The notes: generated by a model not told the origin, from the letters alone. Numbered from the stretch's first letter, positions 35,411-44,969 are shown. The stretch: DNA of 64,000 nt from JALYJG01 sp033763555 (GCA_033763555.1 JANRKK010000001.1:1-64000), one strand, 5' to 3'. Numbers and translations are program-made.

Positions 35411-35423
35411 TTAACAAGGCCCT

Positions 35424-36032
35424 TCAGCTACCCGCCCCTGCCGATCCCAATCCCACAGATTTTGGAGCACAACCAAGGTCGGTCGTTGGCCTAGATGGAG
35501 CCTCAATTGCTTGCGCAGGATGCAAACCCACCGGAACAAAGATCAGGTAGCCATGCTCGTCCAAGCTGCCTGTGCTTGCAAACCCGTTACGCTCTGCTGC
35601 TTTTATGGATTGATGGTTCCCAGGCCTGATAGTCGTCGTAATGTCACCTTCAAATTTTATATCTCGAAGATATTGCATTCTAGCTGCATAAAATTTGTTA
35701 ACCAACCTTCGTCCTCGGTATTCATCAGCAATTTCAGAACCTGCAAGAAGCGCTTTTTTCCGCCCATGGGTATCACTAAAATCTATTGAGCTTTGACCAA
35801 TCATTTTATTTCTGTGCCAAAGACCAAACATGACAAAGGAATTTGTGCCGATAGTTTGGCTGAAGAGCTTTGCATATGTTTCCGGAGCATCGAGGTCTTG
35901 CCCCTCTAAAATCTCCCTGAAATGGTGAGGATCACTCAACCGTTTGTAATAGTCCCTATAATCGCACCAGTCGTCCGGCGTGATAAGTCTCACTGTGTAG
36001 TGAGCATAATTGTTCGGATCATGATCAGTCAC
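35424..36032 (-). CDS. GNAT-family N-acetyltransferase
   Basis: 202-residue GNAT fold: VRLITPDDWCDYRDYYKRLS (strand 1, helix 1), FVMFGLWHRNKMIGQSSIDF, the acetyl-CoA loop EIADEYRGRRLVNKFYAAR (R-x-x-G/R-x-L variant of the Q/RxxGxG/A motif) and GNHQSIKAAERNGFASTG, typical of RimJ/RimL-type members. Substrate unknown. The last 30 residues are Pro/Ala-rich and may be disordered. AT-rich compared with neighbours. Confidence 0.78.
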   Translation of the reverse strand: MTDHDPNNYAHYTVRLITPDDWCDYRDYYKRLSDPHHFREILEGQDLDAPETYAKLFSQTIGTNSFVMFGLWHRNKMIGQSSIDFSDTHGRKKALLAGSEIADEYRGRRLVNKFYAARMQYLRDIKFEGDITTTIRPGNHQSIKAAERNGFASTGSLDEHGYLIFVPVGLHPAQAIEAPSRPTTDLGCAPKSVGLGSAGAGS

Positions 36033-36125
36033 AAACTTATTCTAGATAGGCGTAGTTTAAAAAGTAAGAATATTTATGGTTAACTATTAGTTGAAAAAAT
36101 GTAGTTACATAAACGCTTAGACTTT

Positions 36126-36974
36126 CTACCCAAATAACGAACTATCCATAATTGTCGCTAAGTCCCGCGCCATCAGCCGAGCGATTTTGTCGCGCTGCTG
36201 AGGCTGGCGGAGAATTTTTTCATCCTGTGGATTGGAGAGAAAACCTGTCTCCACCAGCATCGACGGCACATCCGGCGAGCGTAACACGGCGAAATTCGCC
36301 GCGCGCATCGGCCGTTCCAGCAAGCGCCAGTTGCGGCCCATGGATTGCACAAAACTGGCTTTGGCATGCTGCGCCGTGTTGCGCGTGTGACGTGCCGTGA
36401 GATCAAACAGGATGGCGGTGACTTCTTTGTCCGCCGGGGGCAAATCCATGCCACCCATCAGATCAGCTTCATTTTCATGGTCGGCCAGCAATCGGGCGAA
36501 ATCATCTGACGCTTTTTCCGACAAAGTATAAACCGACAAGCCACGCGCCGCCGGGTTGGGTGCGCTGTCGGCATGGATAGAGAGAAACAGATCGGCACGC
36601 GCCTCGCGCCCCAGCTTCACACGCTCCTGCAACGGCAGAAATTCATCTGCATCCCGCGTCAGCTTAGCCGTTATGCCGGGCTGACCCGACAGAGCGGCAG
36701 CCATGCGGCGAGCTATATCCAACGTTATGTCTTTTTCCTGCGTGCCTGTACGGCCGATCGCGCCGGGGTCGCGGCCGCCATGGCCGGGGTCGATCATCAG
36801 AAGCCGCGGCGGACGCGGCTTGCGGATAGGAACAGGCGCCGAGGAAGCCGTTTTGACCTCAGCCGCCAACGCCGGGAGCGGCATGATCCCGCGCAAAGCC
36901 ATCAACGACGCTGCCATGCTCCAGGACAGGAAGCGGCGGCGGGTGAGTGAGAATGAGTCCGGTTTGAATGTCAT
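36126..36974 (-). CDS. N-acetylmuramoyl-L-alanine amidase with Tat signal
   Basis: Amidase_3 (AmiA/B/C type) peptidoglycan hydrolase, 282 residues. Residues 1-37 are a Tat signal (LTRRRFLSWSMAAS with twin Arg, then ALAA). Zinc site: His in MIDPGHGGRDPG, Glu in QEKDITLDIARR, His in LFLSIHADSAP; catalytic Glu in SMLVETGFLSNPQDE. There is no AMIN domain. It probably splits daughter-cell peptidoglycan in the periplasm. Tat export of cell-separation amidases is known from E. coli AmiA and AmiC. Confidence 0.93.
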   Translation of the reverse strand: MTFKPDSFSLTRRRFLSWSMAASLMALRGIMPLPALAAEVKTASSAPVPIRKPRPPRLLMIDPGHGGRDPGAIGRTGTQEKDITLDIARRMAAALSGQPGITAKLTRDADEFLPLQERVKLGREARADLFLSIHADSAPNPAARGLSVYTLSEKASDDFARLLADHENEADLMGGMDLPPADKEVTAILFDLTARHTRNTAQHAKASFVQSMGRNWRLLERPMRAANFAVLRSPDVPSMLVETGFLSNPQDEKILRQPQQRDKIARLMARDLATIMDSSLFG

Positions 36975-37052
36975 AGGCGCAAAATTTTGGCGTGATTCGG
37001 CAAAGGCTGTTTATACTATATAGGAAGGATTTACCGAACTCTTAAGGCCCTT

Positions 37053-38162
37053 ATGCACCTTGCTTTCATTGATATTGCCGTGGCTTATGCGGCCGACCGC
37101 CCTGAGCAGGACGCGCCGCTGGGCGGCACCACCTCGGCTGTGTGCTTTCTGTCGCGTGAGCTGGTGAAGGCCGGAATTGCCTGCACCCTGTTCAATAAAA
37201 TTCAAAAACCGGAAACCGCGCATGGCGTCCGCGCCATGCCTCTGGAAAGCCTGATCGAGGAAAGATCGAATACCGACTATACCGCTTTTATTTTCTGTGG
37301 ACGCTGGGTGGAATGGCTGGTCAATCTGGTAAGCGAGGGTGGAACCGCGCCCGTCATCGCCTGGATGCATGAAAGCAGTTTTAATCCGGAGCTGGTTCCG
37401 GCGTTGAATACCTTTCATGCCGTGGCCTTCGTCAGTGAATGGCAGAAGCGCATCAACCAGCCGCATATGAAACCGCATTGGCAGCAAACGGTTTTGCGCA
37501 ACGCTATGAACCCGCGCGCGGTGAATTTATTTCAAACAGGAGAACTCATTCTTGCGGCCAAGAGCAATCCACCCGTACTTCTCTATGCCGGGGCGACGCC
37601 GCGCGGTGCTTTTCATATTCCAGCTGTGCTTGACCATCTGCGCCCAAAAACCAGCAATTTCACGGCAGAGATTTATTGCGATTGCAGCCCTTCTCGCGAC
37701 CCGCAATCCAATGAGCACTATATCAACTGGATACGCGGCCTGCCGAATGTTGCGCATGTCGGCATGGTCGGACAGACGAAATTGCTGGAACAGATGAAGC
37801 GCGCCTCTTTCCTAATCTCGCCCAACACATGGCCGGAAACATCCTGTATTGCGTTGATCGAAGCAATGGCGGCGGGATTATCGGTGATTACGACCAACCG
37901 CGCCGTGCTGCCGGAAACCGCGGCAGGTTATGCGCGACATGTGGTGGTGGATGATATTGATCATCCAACGCGTTTCGATATACCCCTGCCCTACGAAGTT
38001 TTTGCTGAGGCCGTTAGTTCCGCCATGAAGGAATGGAACGAAGATTTAGAAAAAACCGAACGGCGATTGCAAAAACAGGTCGCTTACTTCCGCGAACATT
38101 ACCAATGGCACCAGCGCGTGCAGCCTTGGGTAGAGTTTGTACGGAGCCTAAGTGCCACCTGA
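37053..38162 (+). CDS. GT4-like glycosyltransferase
   Basis: 369-residue GT-B protein. N-terminal GGTTSAVCFLSRELVKAGIA, mid-region LLYAGATPRGAFHIPAVLDH and donor-binding LISPNTWPETSCIALIEAMA. The E-x7-E pair of the retaining family is present (ETSCIALIE). No membrane segment. Acceptor unknown; it is divergent from the amidase gene and isolated. Its end overlaps yqeY tail to tail by 15 bases. Confidence 0.82.
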   Translation: MHLAFIDIAVAYAADRPEQDAPLGGTTSAVCFLSRELVKAGIACTLFNKIQKPETAHGVRAMPLESLIEERSNTDYTAFIFCGRWVEWLVNLVSEGGTAPVIAWMHESSFNPELVPALNTFHAVAFVSEWQKRINQPHMKPHWQQTVLRNAMNPRAVNLFQTGELILAAKSNPPVLLYAGATPRGAFHIPAVLDHLRPKTSNFTAEIYCDCSPSRDPQSNEHYINWIRGLPNVAHVGMVGQTKLLEQMKRASFLISPNTWPETSCIALIEAMAAGLSVITTNRAVLPETAAGYARHVVVDDIDHPTRFDIPLPYEVFAEAVSSAMKEWNEDLEKTERRLQKQVAYFREHYQWHQRVQPWVEFVRSLSAT

Positions 38163-38615
38163 CAAAATATTTTTAATTAGGTTGCTGGCGATGCCGAAAT
38201 CCATTTGCCCGGCATAGGTTTTTTTCATTTCGCCCATGACTTTGCCCATATCCTTGATGTCCTTGGCGCCGATGGCGGCAATAGCCTTGGTGATCGCCGC
38301 CTTGATTTCATCCTCGCCCATTTGCTTCGGCAGAAAACGCTCGATGACGGTGATTTCTTCGCTTTCCTGTTTCACGAGATCAGGGCGATTGCCCTTTTCA
38401 TACAGCGCAATGGATTCCCTGCGCTGTTTGATCATACCCTGCATCATGGAGCAGATGGCTTCGTCGGAAATGCCCTCAGTATTGCCCGTTGGGCGCGCCG
38501 CGATATCGAAATCTTTCAGCTTCGCGAGAATAAGCCGGACTGTTGCGACAGTACGCTCATCCTTGCCCAGCAAGGCGGTCTTCAAAGCATCGTTGAATTG
38601 TGTGCGGAGCATCAT
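38148..38615 (-). CDS. GatB/YqeY domain protein
   Basis: 155-residue helical protein typical of the YqeY family: MLRTQFNDALKTALLGKDER, ATVRLILAKLKDFDIAARPT, KQRRESIALYEKGNRPDL and FLPKQMGEDEIKAAI. YqeY-like proteins resemble the tRNA-binding tail of GatB; their role is uncertain. It lies 12 bases downstream of the penicillin-binding protein gene's start region on the other side of an intergenic gap and reads away from it on the same strand. Confidence 0.93.
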   Translation of the reverse strand: MMLRTQFNDALKTALLGKDERTVATVRLILAKLKDFDIAARPTGNTEGISDEAICSMMQGMIKQRRESIALYEKGNRPDLVKQESEEITVIERFLPKQMGEDEIKAAITKAIAAIGAKDIKDMGKVMGEMKKTYAGQMDFGIASNLIKNILSGGT

Positions 38616-38627
38616 ATCCTCTCAGGG

Positions 38628-41177
38628 TTAATAGAGACCGCCTGTACCCATTGTGGCAGGGGAACTGGCGGCAGGTGCAGGTTTCTCGGCTTTCGTGGCA
38701 GGCGCGTCAGCAGGCGCGGGCTCTGAGTCAAAAGGATTCATCACTGTCACGCTGTTATCCGACATGGCCGCCGCCGCGCCTTCGCTGGCGACGCCCGTCA
38801 CGCTGCCATCCAGAATGGGCCTTGGCTGACCTTCTTGCGGTTCCGTGCCGGGAATAAAGGATTCCCAGATCGCGCTTTTATCGCGCGCCGAGGCGAGCAT
38901 TTCCGTTTCCGGGTTGACGCGCACCATGCGTAAACCTGGCGGCACGCGGAATGGCACGGCGGGTTTATCTTTCAACGCCTCGACCATGAAATCCTTGAAA
39001 ATCGGTACAGCAACGCTGGCACCCGTTTCATGCGAGCCCAGCGGCTTGGGATCATCGAACCCTACATAGACGGCACAGACCAGATCAGGCGTAAAGCCGA
39101 CAAACCACGCATCGCGGTTTTCGTTGGTGGTTCCCGTCTTGCCCGCCAAAGGTACACCGACATCCTTCAACTTGATAGCCGTGCCGCGCTGAACAACGCC
39201 TTCGAGAATGGACACCATCTGATAAACCGTACGCGGGTCTTCGATCTGTTCGCGCGTATCGGCGATGTCCGGCGGCATCATATCCGGCGACCAGCCCAGA
39301 TTCTGGCAATTGCTGCAATCCCGCTGATCAATCCGCCAGATGGTTTTACCATCGCGGTCTTCCACACGGTCGATCAGGCTGGGGACAATTTTTTTACCGC
39401 CATTGACGATCATACCATAGGACGTGGCAAGCCGGAGCGGCGTGGTTTCCTTGGCGCCAAGCGAGAAAGACAGAAGCTCCGGCATCTCATCCACCACATC
39501 GAACTTCCTGGCATATTCGACGATTCCGGGCATGCCGATGGCATTCGCCAGACGTACAGTCATAACGTTACGCGATTTCTCGACGCCAACACGCAGAGGC
39601 GTCGGGCCGTAAAATTCCTGCGAATAATTTTCGGGACGCCAAAGCGGCAGGCCCGGCCCTTGAAAATACTCAAACGGTGCATCGAGGATGAGGCTGGCTG
39701 GCGTAAAACCCTTATCCAGCGCAGCCATATAGACAAAGGGCTTGAAGGCCGAACCAGGCTGACGCAACGCCTGCGTCGCGCGGTTGAACTGGCTGATGCG
39801 CGCACTGAATCCGCCACCCATCGCATAAACGCGGCCCGTATGCGGATCGAGAACGACGATTGCCCCCTGCACCACCGGAACCTGCCGAAGGGTGTAAGTG
39901 TTTTCAGGATAGGCTTTGCCATCCGGGCCCGTTTTTACAGGCTCAACCAAAATGACATCGCCGAGACTGAGAACATCGGAAGGCTTGCGGATGGCCGGGC
40001 CGAACTTGTTATCCGGTAACTCGCGGCGCGCCCAGCTGAGTTCACTCCAGGGAATGCGCCCGCGCTTATTGTCGGCAAAGACGATATGCGCTTCGCCATC
40101 CTTAAGGGCATTCACGGCGGCGATTTGCCACACTTCTCCGCCTGGCGGCGGCGTGACTTTGGCCAGCTGCTTATCCCAATTGCCAAAGTCGGAGAAATGC
40201 GCGACAGGCCCCCGCCAGCCGCGTTCGCGACGATCGAAAGCAATCAGGCCGTTACGCAAGGCACGGTTGGCAATATCCTGCAATTTCGGGTTCAGACTGG
40301 TTTTGACGGCGAGCCCACCTTCCAGAAGTTTTTGCTCTCCATATTGCGCGACCAACTGCCGACGCACTTCTTCAGAATAATAATCGGCGGTTACTGTTTG
40401 CGCCTCATCGCGGCGGCGGACTTCCAAAGGTTCTTCGCGCGCAAGGGCGGCTTCGTCGCGGGTGATGTAACCATCTTCGCGCATGCGGCTGATAACCCAG
40501 TTGCGGCGTGCGACAGCGGCATCATGATCGCGCACAGGCTGGTAATTATTCGGAGCCTTAGGCAAAGCTGCAAGATAGGCAGCTTCAGCAATCGTCAACT
40601 CATCCAGCGACTTGTTAAAATAATTCAGCGCCGCGGCAGCCACGCCATAGGAACGGTTGCCAAAAAAAATCTCATTAATATAGATTTCAAGAATGCGGTC
40701 TTTTGTCAGCGCCTTTTCAAGCCGCGTTGCGAGGATGACTTCCCGCACCTTGCGTGCCAGCGAAACTTCATTGGTCAGTAGCATATTCTTGGCGACCTGC
40801 TGCGTGATGGTCGAAGCACCCATGGGATGCTTGTCGCGCCCCATATTTTCGATATTGACGAAAACGGCGCGGATGATGCCGGAATAATCGACGCCCTTGT
40901 GCTGATAAAAATCCTGATCCTCGGCGGCCAGAAAAGCCTGCGTAACACGCTTGGGAACAACCTGGATGGGTACGAAAACTCTTTGTTCGGCGGCGATAGT
41001 GGCCATCATCCGGCCATCATCGGCATAGATACGGCTGAGGATGGGGGGCCGATAATCTTTTAGATAGGAATAATCCGGCAAGTCCTTGCTGTAATGGCTG
41101 AAAAGCATGACGACAATCACCACGCCCGCGCCCAGCAGGAGCATGCCCAAAGACAGAAGGGTGGATATAAGGCGCAT
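38628..41177 (-). CDS. mrcA: Penicillin-binding protein 1A (bifunctional transglycosylase/transpeptidase)
   Basis: 849-residue class A PBP. One N-terminal membrane anchor (about 5-27), GT51 glycosyltransferase domain with EDQDFYQHKGVDYSGI (catalytic Glu) and GASTITQQVAKN, an OB-like insert, and transpeptidase motifs GSAFKPF (SxxK, catalytic Ser), KSRN (SxN) and GKTGTTNENRDAWF (KTGT). The C-terminus is a disordered Ala/Pro/Glu-rich tail. It polymerises and crosslinks peptidoglycan. Length matches alphaproteobacterial PBP1A. Confidence 0.96.
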   Translation of the reverse strand: MRLISTLLSLGMLLLGAGVVIVVMLFSHYSKDLPDYSYLKDYRPPILSRIYADDGRMMATIAAEQRVFVPIQVVPKRVTQAFLAAEDQDFYQHKGVDYSGIIRAVFVNIENMGRDKHPMGASTITQQVAKNMLLTNEVSLARKVREVILATRLEKALTKDRILEIYINEIFFGNRSYGVAAAALNYFNKSLDELTIAEAAYLAALPKAPNNYQPVRDHDAAVARRNWVISRMREDGYITRDEAALAREEPLEVRRRDEAQTVTADYYSEEVRRQLVAQYGEQKLLEGGLAVKTSLNPKLQDIANRALRNGLIAFDRRERGWRGPVAHFSDFGNWDKQLAKVTPPPGGEVWQIAAVNALKDGEAHIVFADNKRGRIPWSELSWARRELPDNKFGPAIRKPSDVLSLGDVILVEPVKTGPDGKAYPENTYTLRQVPVVQGAIVVLDPHTGRVYAMGGGFSARISQFNRATQALRQPGSAFKPFVYMAALDKGFTPASLILDAPFEYFQGPGLPLWRPENYSQEFYGPTPLRVGVEKSRNVMTVRLANAIGMPGIVEYARKFDVVDEMPELLSFSLGAKETTPLRLATSYGMIVNGGKKIVPSLIDRVEDRDGKTIWRIDQRDCSNCQNLGWSPDMMPPDIADTREQIEDPRTVYQMVSILEGVVQRGTAIKLKDVGVPLAGKTGTTNENRDAWFVGFTPDLVCAVYVGFDDPKPLGSHETGASVAVPIFKDFMVEALKDKPAVPFRVPPGLRMVRVNPETEMLASARDKSAIWESFIPGTEPQEGQPRPILDGSVTGVASEGAAAAMSDNSVTVMNPFDSEPAPADAPATKAEKPAPAASSPATMGTGGLY

Positions 41178-41242
41178 GGGATTTCAGAGATGATTCGTCC
41201 GCCGCCCTTTGTACTACCGGAGGGCCTGTGGCGGCAAGGAAC

Positions 41243-42292
41243 TCAGCTGCGCCACTTCAAAACAGTCTCTTTGACCGGATTGCTGAAAGGGCGGTTTTCG
41301 GCCTGGGCGCGGCTGAATTCATTGCGGATTTGCTGATACCAGCGGGCCTGCGTATCGGCATCGCGAATAAGCATCAGATTTTGCTCATGCTTCAGACCAT
41401 CCTGCTGCAGGACGACGACATTACGATCCTGCCCCAGAAAGCGGCGCGCAAAAATCTTCGCAATCGGAGCCAGAAGCTTGAGCCACCCGACCGTCGTATA
41501 GATGCAATTGGTAATCTCGGTTTCCGTTTCGCTGATGGGTGTTACGCAGGTCAGGTTGCCAACGATGTGCTTGCCCACACGTATGTGCTCGATCCGCACA
41601 CCGGGAAGCTGGAAAGAAATTTCGGTCTCTGGCGTGCCCCCGAGCAGCTTGTAAGCCTTGGAGTTGGAAGACGGCTTGTGGCGCTTCATGGTGAAGCCGA
41701 GATGGGAGGGGCCGAAGGGCTTCGCCTTCTCATGAATGGAGCGCCGCGAACGCCACCACCAGGATTGATGCACAAACGGCCCATGTGCCGGGTCCATCAG
41801 CCCCATGACCGCATGGTCAATGTGACAGGGAAAATTCATAACCTCGTAGACCGTGGGTTGCTGATCTTCCGGAATATCGGGAATGACAGGAAGTGGTGGA
41901 AGCTGATCAATTTTGACCTTCGGGTCTTCCATGAAAATCCAGATGCCACCCTGCGACTCCTGTACAGGATAGGAATGGATGCGGATATTCCCCGGCTCGA
42001 TATTTTCATGGCCGACAAGAGAAGGGATAGCCGTGCATTGCCCGGCCATATCGAAACGCCAGCCATGGTAGCAGCACTCCACCTCGCAGCCGTCGAACTT
42101 GCCGTAGGATAAAGGCATGCCGCGATGCGGGCATATATCGCGGAGGGCGGAAATTTTTCCATCGGCCGCGCGCGCGAAAAGAATGGGTTCGCCCAGCAAA
42201 AGCTTGCTGGTCATTTTCCCGGTTTTCAGCCCCGCCGAAGGCAGCGCGTAGTACCAGAGATTGCGAAGAAAAGGACTGGATGGAGTGGTCAC
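41243..42292 (-). CDS. Rieske 2Fe-2S ring-hydroxylating oxygenase (alpha subunit-like)
   Basis: 349-residue protein. The N-terminal Rieske domain has CPHRGMPLSYGKFDG followed by CCYHGWRF (C-x-H ... C-x2-H). The C-terminal part has the mononuclear iron motif region CHIDHAVMGLMDPAHGPFVH (the N/D-x-x-D-x2-H-x4-H type). It resembles vanillate O-demethylase/PaO-like oxygenases that act on large hydrophobic substrates. Substrate unknown; no reductase is adjacent, though the ferredoxin/reductase pair at 31.1-32.5 kb could serve it. Confidence 0.88.
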   Translation of the reverse strand: MTTPSSPFLRNLWYYALPSAGLKTGKMTSKLLLGEPILFARAADGKISALRDICPHRGMPLSYGKFDGCEVECCYHGWRFDMAGQCTAIPSLVGHENIEPGNIRIHSYPVQESQGGIWIFMEDPKVKIDQLPPLPVIPDIPEDQQPTVYEVMNFPCHIDHAVMGLMDPAHGPFVHQSWWWRSRRSIHEKAKPFGPSHLGFTMKRHKPSSNSKAYKLLGGTPETEISFQLPGVRIEHIRVGKHIVGNLTCVTPISETETEITNCIYTTVGWLKLLAPIAKIFARRFLGQDRNVVVLQQDGLKHEQNLMLIRDADTQARWYQQIRNEFSRAQAENRPFSNPVKETVLKWRS

Positions 42293-42307
42293 GCTTTAAC
42301 CTTGCGG

Positions 42308-42559
42308 TTAGTGTTCCATCCCCAGGGCGGATTTGTAAAGCTCCAGCAATTCGTCCTGTTCCCGGCGCTTTTCCAGCTCTATCCGGCGGATTTGGATGAT
42401 TTTGCGCAGGATTTTAACATCAAAACCTGTTCCTTTGGCTTCGGAATAAACCTCTTTCAGGTCTTCGGCCACGGCGGCTTTGTCTTCCTCAAGCTTTTCG
42501 ATTCGCTTGACGAACGAACGCAAACGTTCGCTTGAAACTCCACCTGAGGCGTCGGGCAT
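42308..42559 (-). CDS. gapR: GapR-family nucleoid-associated protein (DUF2312)
   Basis: 83-residue coiled helical protein containing RLRSFVKRIEKLEEDKAAVA and EVYSEAKGTGFDVKILRKII, the diagnostic GapR segments. In Caulobacter GapR is an essential clamp on overtwisted AT-rich DNA. Start set at ATG 42559; the frame is open to 42658 but only the shorter form matches the family. It lies 15 bases upstream of the Rieske gene's start and reads toward it. Confidence 0.93.
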   Translation of the reverse strand: MPDASGGVSSERLRSFVKRIEKLEEDKAAVAEDLKEVYSEAKGTGFDVKILRKIIQIRRIELEKRREQDELLELYKSALGMEH

Positions 42560-42699
42560 AGAAAGGCTCCATAAGAAAGGATAAGACGGGAGCGGCTTTC
42601 TAGAACAGTCATATGTATGAATCCAGCCTAAATCGACATAAGTTGTTAAGAAATTCAAGGCACGTTAGCATGTCCCGGTAACAGGAGAGAGTAAGCCAA

Positions 42700-43041
42700 A
42701 TGCCTTATCTTCTTCGTGACGAAAGCGGCAAGGTGGCCAAGGTCAGCGCGCGCGCCCTGCATGGCGGCGATCTGGTTCCCCATAATCACCCGGAAGTCGT
42801 CGCTTTCCTTCAGACCCGAGGGCATGACCCCAAGCAGATCGAAGAGGCCCTGAACGAATTGCGCCGCACCGACATGGAAATGTCGCGCGCCGTCGAAGAC
42901 GTGATCATGGTTTTGCTGAAAAAGAATGTTTTGAAAATGTCGGACTTACCCAAGGCCGTGCAAGACCGCATGGCACTCCGCGTTAAGTTGCGCGTGACCA
43001 TTCAGGATATTTACGATCAAGCCTCGGGATCCAAGAGCTAG
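42700..43041 (+). CDS. Conserved hypothetical protein
   Basis: 113-residue soluble protein: beta-like N-terminus (PYLLRDESGKVAKVSARALH) and a helical C-terminal part (MEMSRAVEDVIMVLLKKNVL). I recall similar alphaproteobacterial proteins annotated loosely as tryptophan synthase beta-like, but no catalytic feature supports that, so I call it hypothetical. AGGAGA lies 11 bases before the ATG. It is followed 5 bases later by nadK, so an operon is likely. Confidence 0.72.
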   Translation: MPYLLRDESGKVAKVSARALHGGDLVPHNHPEVVAFLQTRGHDPKQIEEALNELRRTDMEMSRAVEDVIMVLLKKNVLKMSDLPKAVQDRMALRVKLRVTIQDIYDQASGSKS

Positions 43042-43046
43042 GCTCC

Positions 43047-43808
43047 ATGAAAATTGCCTTCGTCGCGACGCATACGCCTCTTGCTGAACAAGCTCTCGCC
43101 GAGCTGACAAAGCAGTATGGCCAGTGCGATTTGAAGAGTGCCGATGTCGTTGTGACGCTTGGTGGTGATGGGCGCGCGCTTAAGACGCTGTACGAACTCA
43201 TCGATGCGGATAAACCTGTCTACGCGATGCGCCGGACGGAATCCGTCGGCTTCCTCTGCAATGATTATCAGCCCGACAAATTGCCGGAACGGCTGGCCAA
43301 GGCGCACAAAGTCGCGCTGCACCCTGTATGCCTGGAAGTGAAAAGCATCGACGGCAAAAAACAGACGGCGCGGGCGATTAACGAAATCACCGTCATCCGC
43401 GAGACGCCGCAATCGGCGCGGCTGCGCATCAGCGTCGATGGCATTGAACGCATCGCGCAATACAGCGGTGACGGCATACTGGTTTCGACGCCCGCGGGCA
43501 GTACGGCTTATAACCATTCCTGCGGCGGGCCGATCATGCCGCTGGATGCCAATACACTGGTGATCACCGCCATTTCCGGATTCCGGCCGCGCAAATGGAC
43601 TTATGCCGTCCTGCCGCAAGATGCCGTGATTGAGATCGACGCGCTGGAAACCGACAAGCGCCCTGTGCGTATCGAGGCGGGCGATGCCATTATCCATAAG
43701 GCGAAGTCAGCAAAAATCTGGCTCGACCGGAAAAAGAACCTGACGCTGCTGTTCGATCCCGACCAGCATCTGGGCGAGCGCATCATCCGCGAGCAGTTTA
43801 TGTTATAA
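43047..43808 (+). CDS. nadK: NAD kinase
   Basis: Phosphorylates NAD to NADP. 253 residues with VVTLGGDGRALKTL (GGDG catalytic loop), INEITVIRETP (NE motif) and GDGILVSTPAGSTAYNHSCG. Shorter than E. coli NadK, as in other alphaproteobacteria. The last residues before the stop are unremarkable. It follows the conserved hypothetical gene by 5 bases. Confidence 0.95.
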   Translation: MKIAFVATHTPLAEQALAELTKQYGQCDLKSADVVVTLGGDGRALKTLYELIDADKPVYAMRRTESVGFLCNDYQPDKLPERLAKAHKVALHPVCLEVKSIDGKKQTARAINEITVIRETPQSARLRISVDGIERIAQYSGDGILVSTPAGSTAYNHSCGGPIMPLDANTLVITAISGFRPRKWTYAVLPQDAVIEIDALETDKRPVRIEAGDAIIHKAKSAKIWLDRKKNLTLLFDPDQHLGERIIREQFML

Positions 43809-43815
43809 TTAAGCA

Positions 43816-43844
43816 TTGCTTGCGGTGTTTCGGCGGCTTATAAT
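43816..43844 (+). promoter_or_regulatory. Sigma-70 type promoter before the orphan gene at 43871
   Basis: TTGCTT (43816-43821), a 17-base spacer, and a perfect TATAAT (43839-43844). Predicted start near 43851, giving a 20-base leader that contains the ribosome binding site. The promoter begins 8 bases after the nadK stop codon. Confidence 0.65.
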
Positions 43845-43870
43845 ATTCCTGTTTTTAAAGGAAATATACT

Positions 43871-44470
43871 GTGGCTCGATATATTATATTTACACTGGGA
43901 ACATCCCAAGAAATTCGAGAAGCGCTTCGCAACCATGAAGATGCGGGCCTGATGTTGCAGGACGCAATTACTCGTGTCCTTTATGAAAACGGACGACATA
44001 TACCTTCAAAAGAAAATCCTCCACCCCAGCCCGTCGCTTTAAATATTGGAGACACTAAAGTCGGCCACGTTATTGGCCATTATTATGACGACCAAGTTCC
44101 CGGCATTCAGCTACATGAAATTCCGGTAGCACCGCACTCGATTGCTTTTACAATGAATACCGCATACGTGGATGAATTTGCATCAATGCCAGCTGAACTC
44201 ATTGGTTCTCGTATTTTGCGTCTCATGGATGGCTTTAGAAATAACCCCGAAAAGAATTTCTCCTCCCTGCAAACCAATCCTGTTTTTTATAACGATACGG
44301 ACGAGCCATTCCCTCTATGCATCATAAAATCTAACCCATTCAGACAACATGAAGCCGGGCTTCTCCTGAAAGGGGCGGATCAATCATATTGGAACGTACC
44401 TCCACATTACGATAGTCCACGCCGCCCCTTACAAGCCGTTGCGAGCCCCTCCAAAAAACTCAAGTCTTAA
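43871..44470 (+). CDS. Orphan protein of unknown function
   Basis: 199 residues from a GTG start, eight bases after AAGGA. No recognised domain. The N-terminus (YIIFTLGTSQEIREALRNHE) is alpha/beta-like; the rest is Pro/Asn-rich with no membrane segment or signal peptide, and a basic tail SKKLKS. More AT-rich than nadK before it. It has its own near-consensus promoter and overlaps msrA tail to tail by 4 bases. Confidence 0.65.
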   Translation: MARYIIFTLGTSQEIREALRNHEDAGLMLQDAITRVLYENGRHIPSKENPPPQPVALNIGDTKVGHVIGHYYDDQVPGIQLHEIPVAPHSIAFTMNTAYVDEFASMPAELIGSRILRLMDGFRNNPEKNFSSLQTNPVFYNDTDEPFPLCIIKSNPFRQHEAGLLLKGADQSYWNVPPHYDSPRRPLQAVASPSKKLKS

Positions 44471-44937
44471 ATTCGGCAACTCCCGCCGCCGCGTTTTGCG
44501 ATATATTGCTGATGATATTCCTCGGCACGCCAGAAAGGCGCGGCAGGCTCGATCACTGTCGCAATAGATTTACGATAACGGCCAGATTGTTCCAACCGAT
44601 CACGGACTCTTTTGGCAGTTTTTTCTTGTTCCGGCGAGGTATAGAAAATCGCCGAGCGGTATTGGTCGCCAATATCCGGCCCCTGCCGATTAACCTGCGT
44701 CGGGTCGTGAAGCGTGAAAAACTTCTCGACCAACGCTTCGTAAAAGATTTTTGTAGGATCGAAAGTGACCCGCACCACCTCGGCATGCCCCGTATGGCCA
44801 TTGCAGACATCTTCATAGGTCGGCTGTTCTGTTGTGCCGCCGCTATAGCCGACTTCTGTTGCCACTACCCCTGGTAGCGCCGCAAAAGCCGCCTCAACAC
44901 CCCAAAAGCACCCTGCCCCGAAAATTGCTTTTTCCAT
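44467..44937 (-). CDS. msrA: Peptide methionine sulfoxide reductase MsrA
   Basis: Repairs methionine-S-sulfoxide. 156 residues, catalytic Cys10 in FGAGCFWGVEAAF, Glu/Tyr site in GYSGGTTEQPTYEDVCNG, and HAEVVRVTFDPTKI. The C-terminal GGGSCRI carries a resolving Cys. Length is slightly shorter than average but complete. Divergent from the Ppx gene. Confidence 0.95.
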   Translation of the reverse strand: MEKAIFGAGCFWGVEAAFAALPGVVATEVGYSGGTTEQPTYEDVCNGHTGHAEVVRVTFDPTKIFYEALVEKFFTLHDPTQVNRQGPDIGDQYRSAIFYTSPEQEKTAKRVRDRLEQSGRYRKSIATVIEPAAPFWRAEEYHQQYIAKRGGGSCRI

Positions 44938-44969
44938 ATGCCCTCCTGTCCTCGAATCTGGTGTTAGTC

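Noticed and set aside
44832..44969. Upstream extension of the Ppx/GppA gene
   Set aside because: It is the antisense of msrA and lacks similarity; ATG 44970 precedes the conserved domain at the normal distance.
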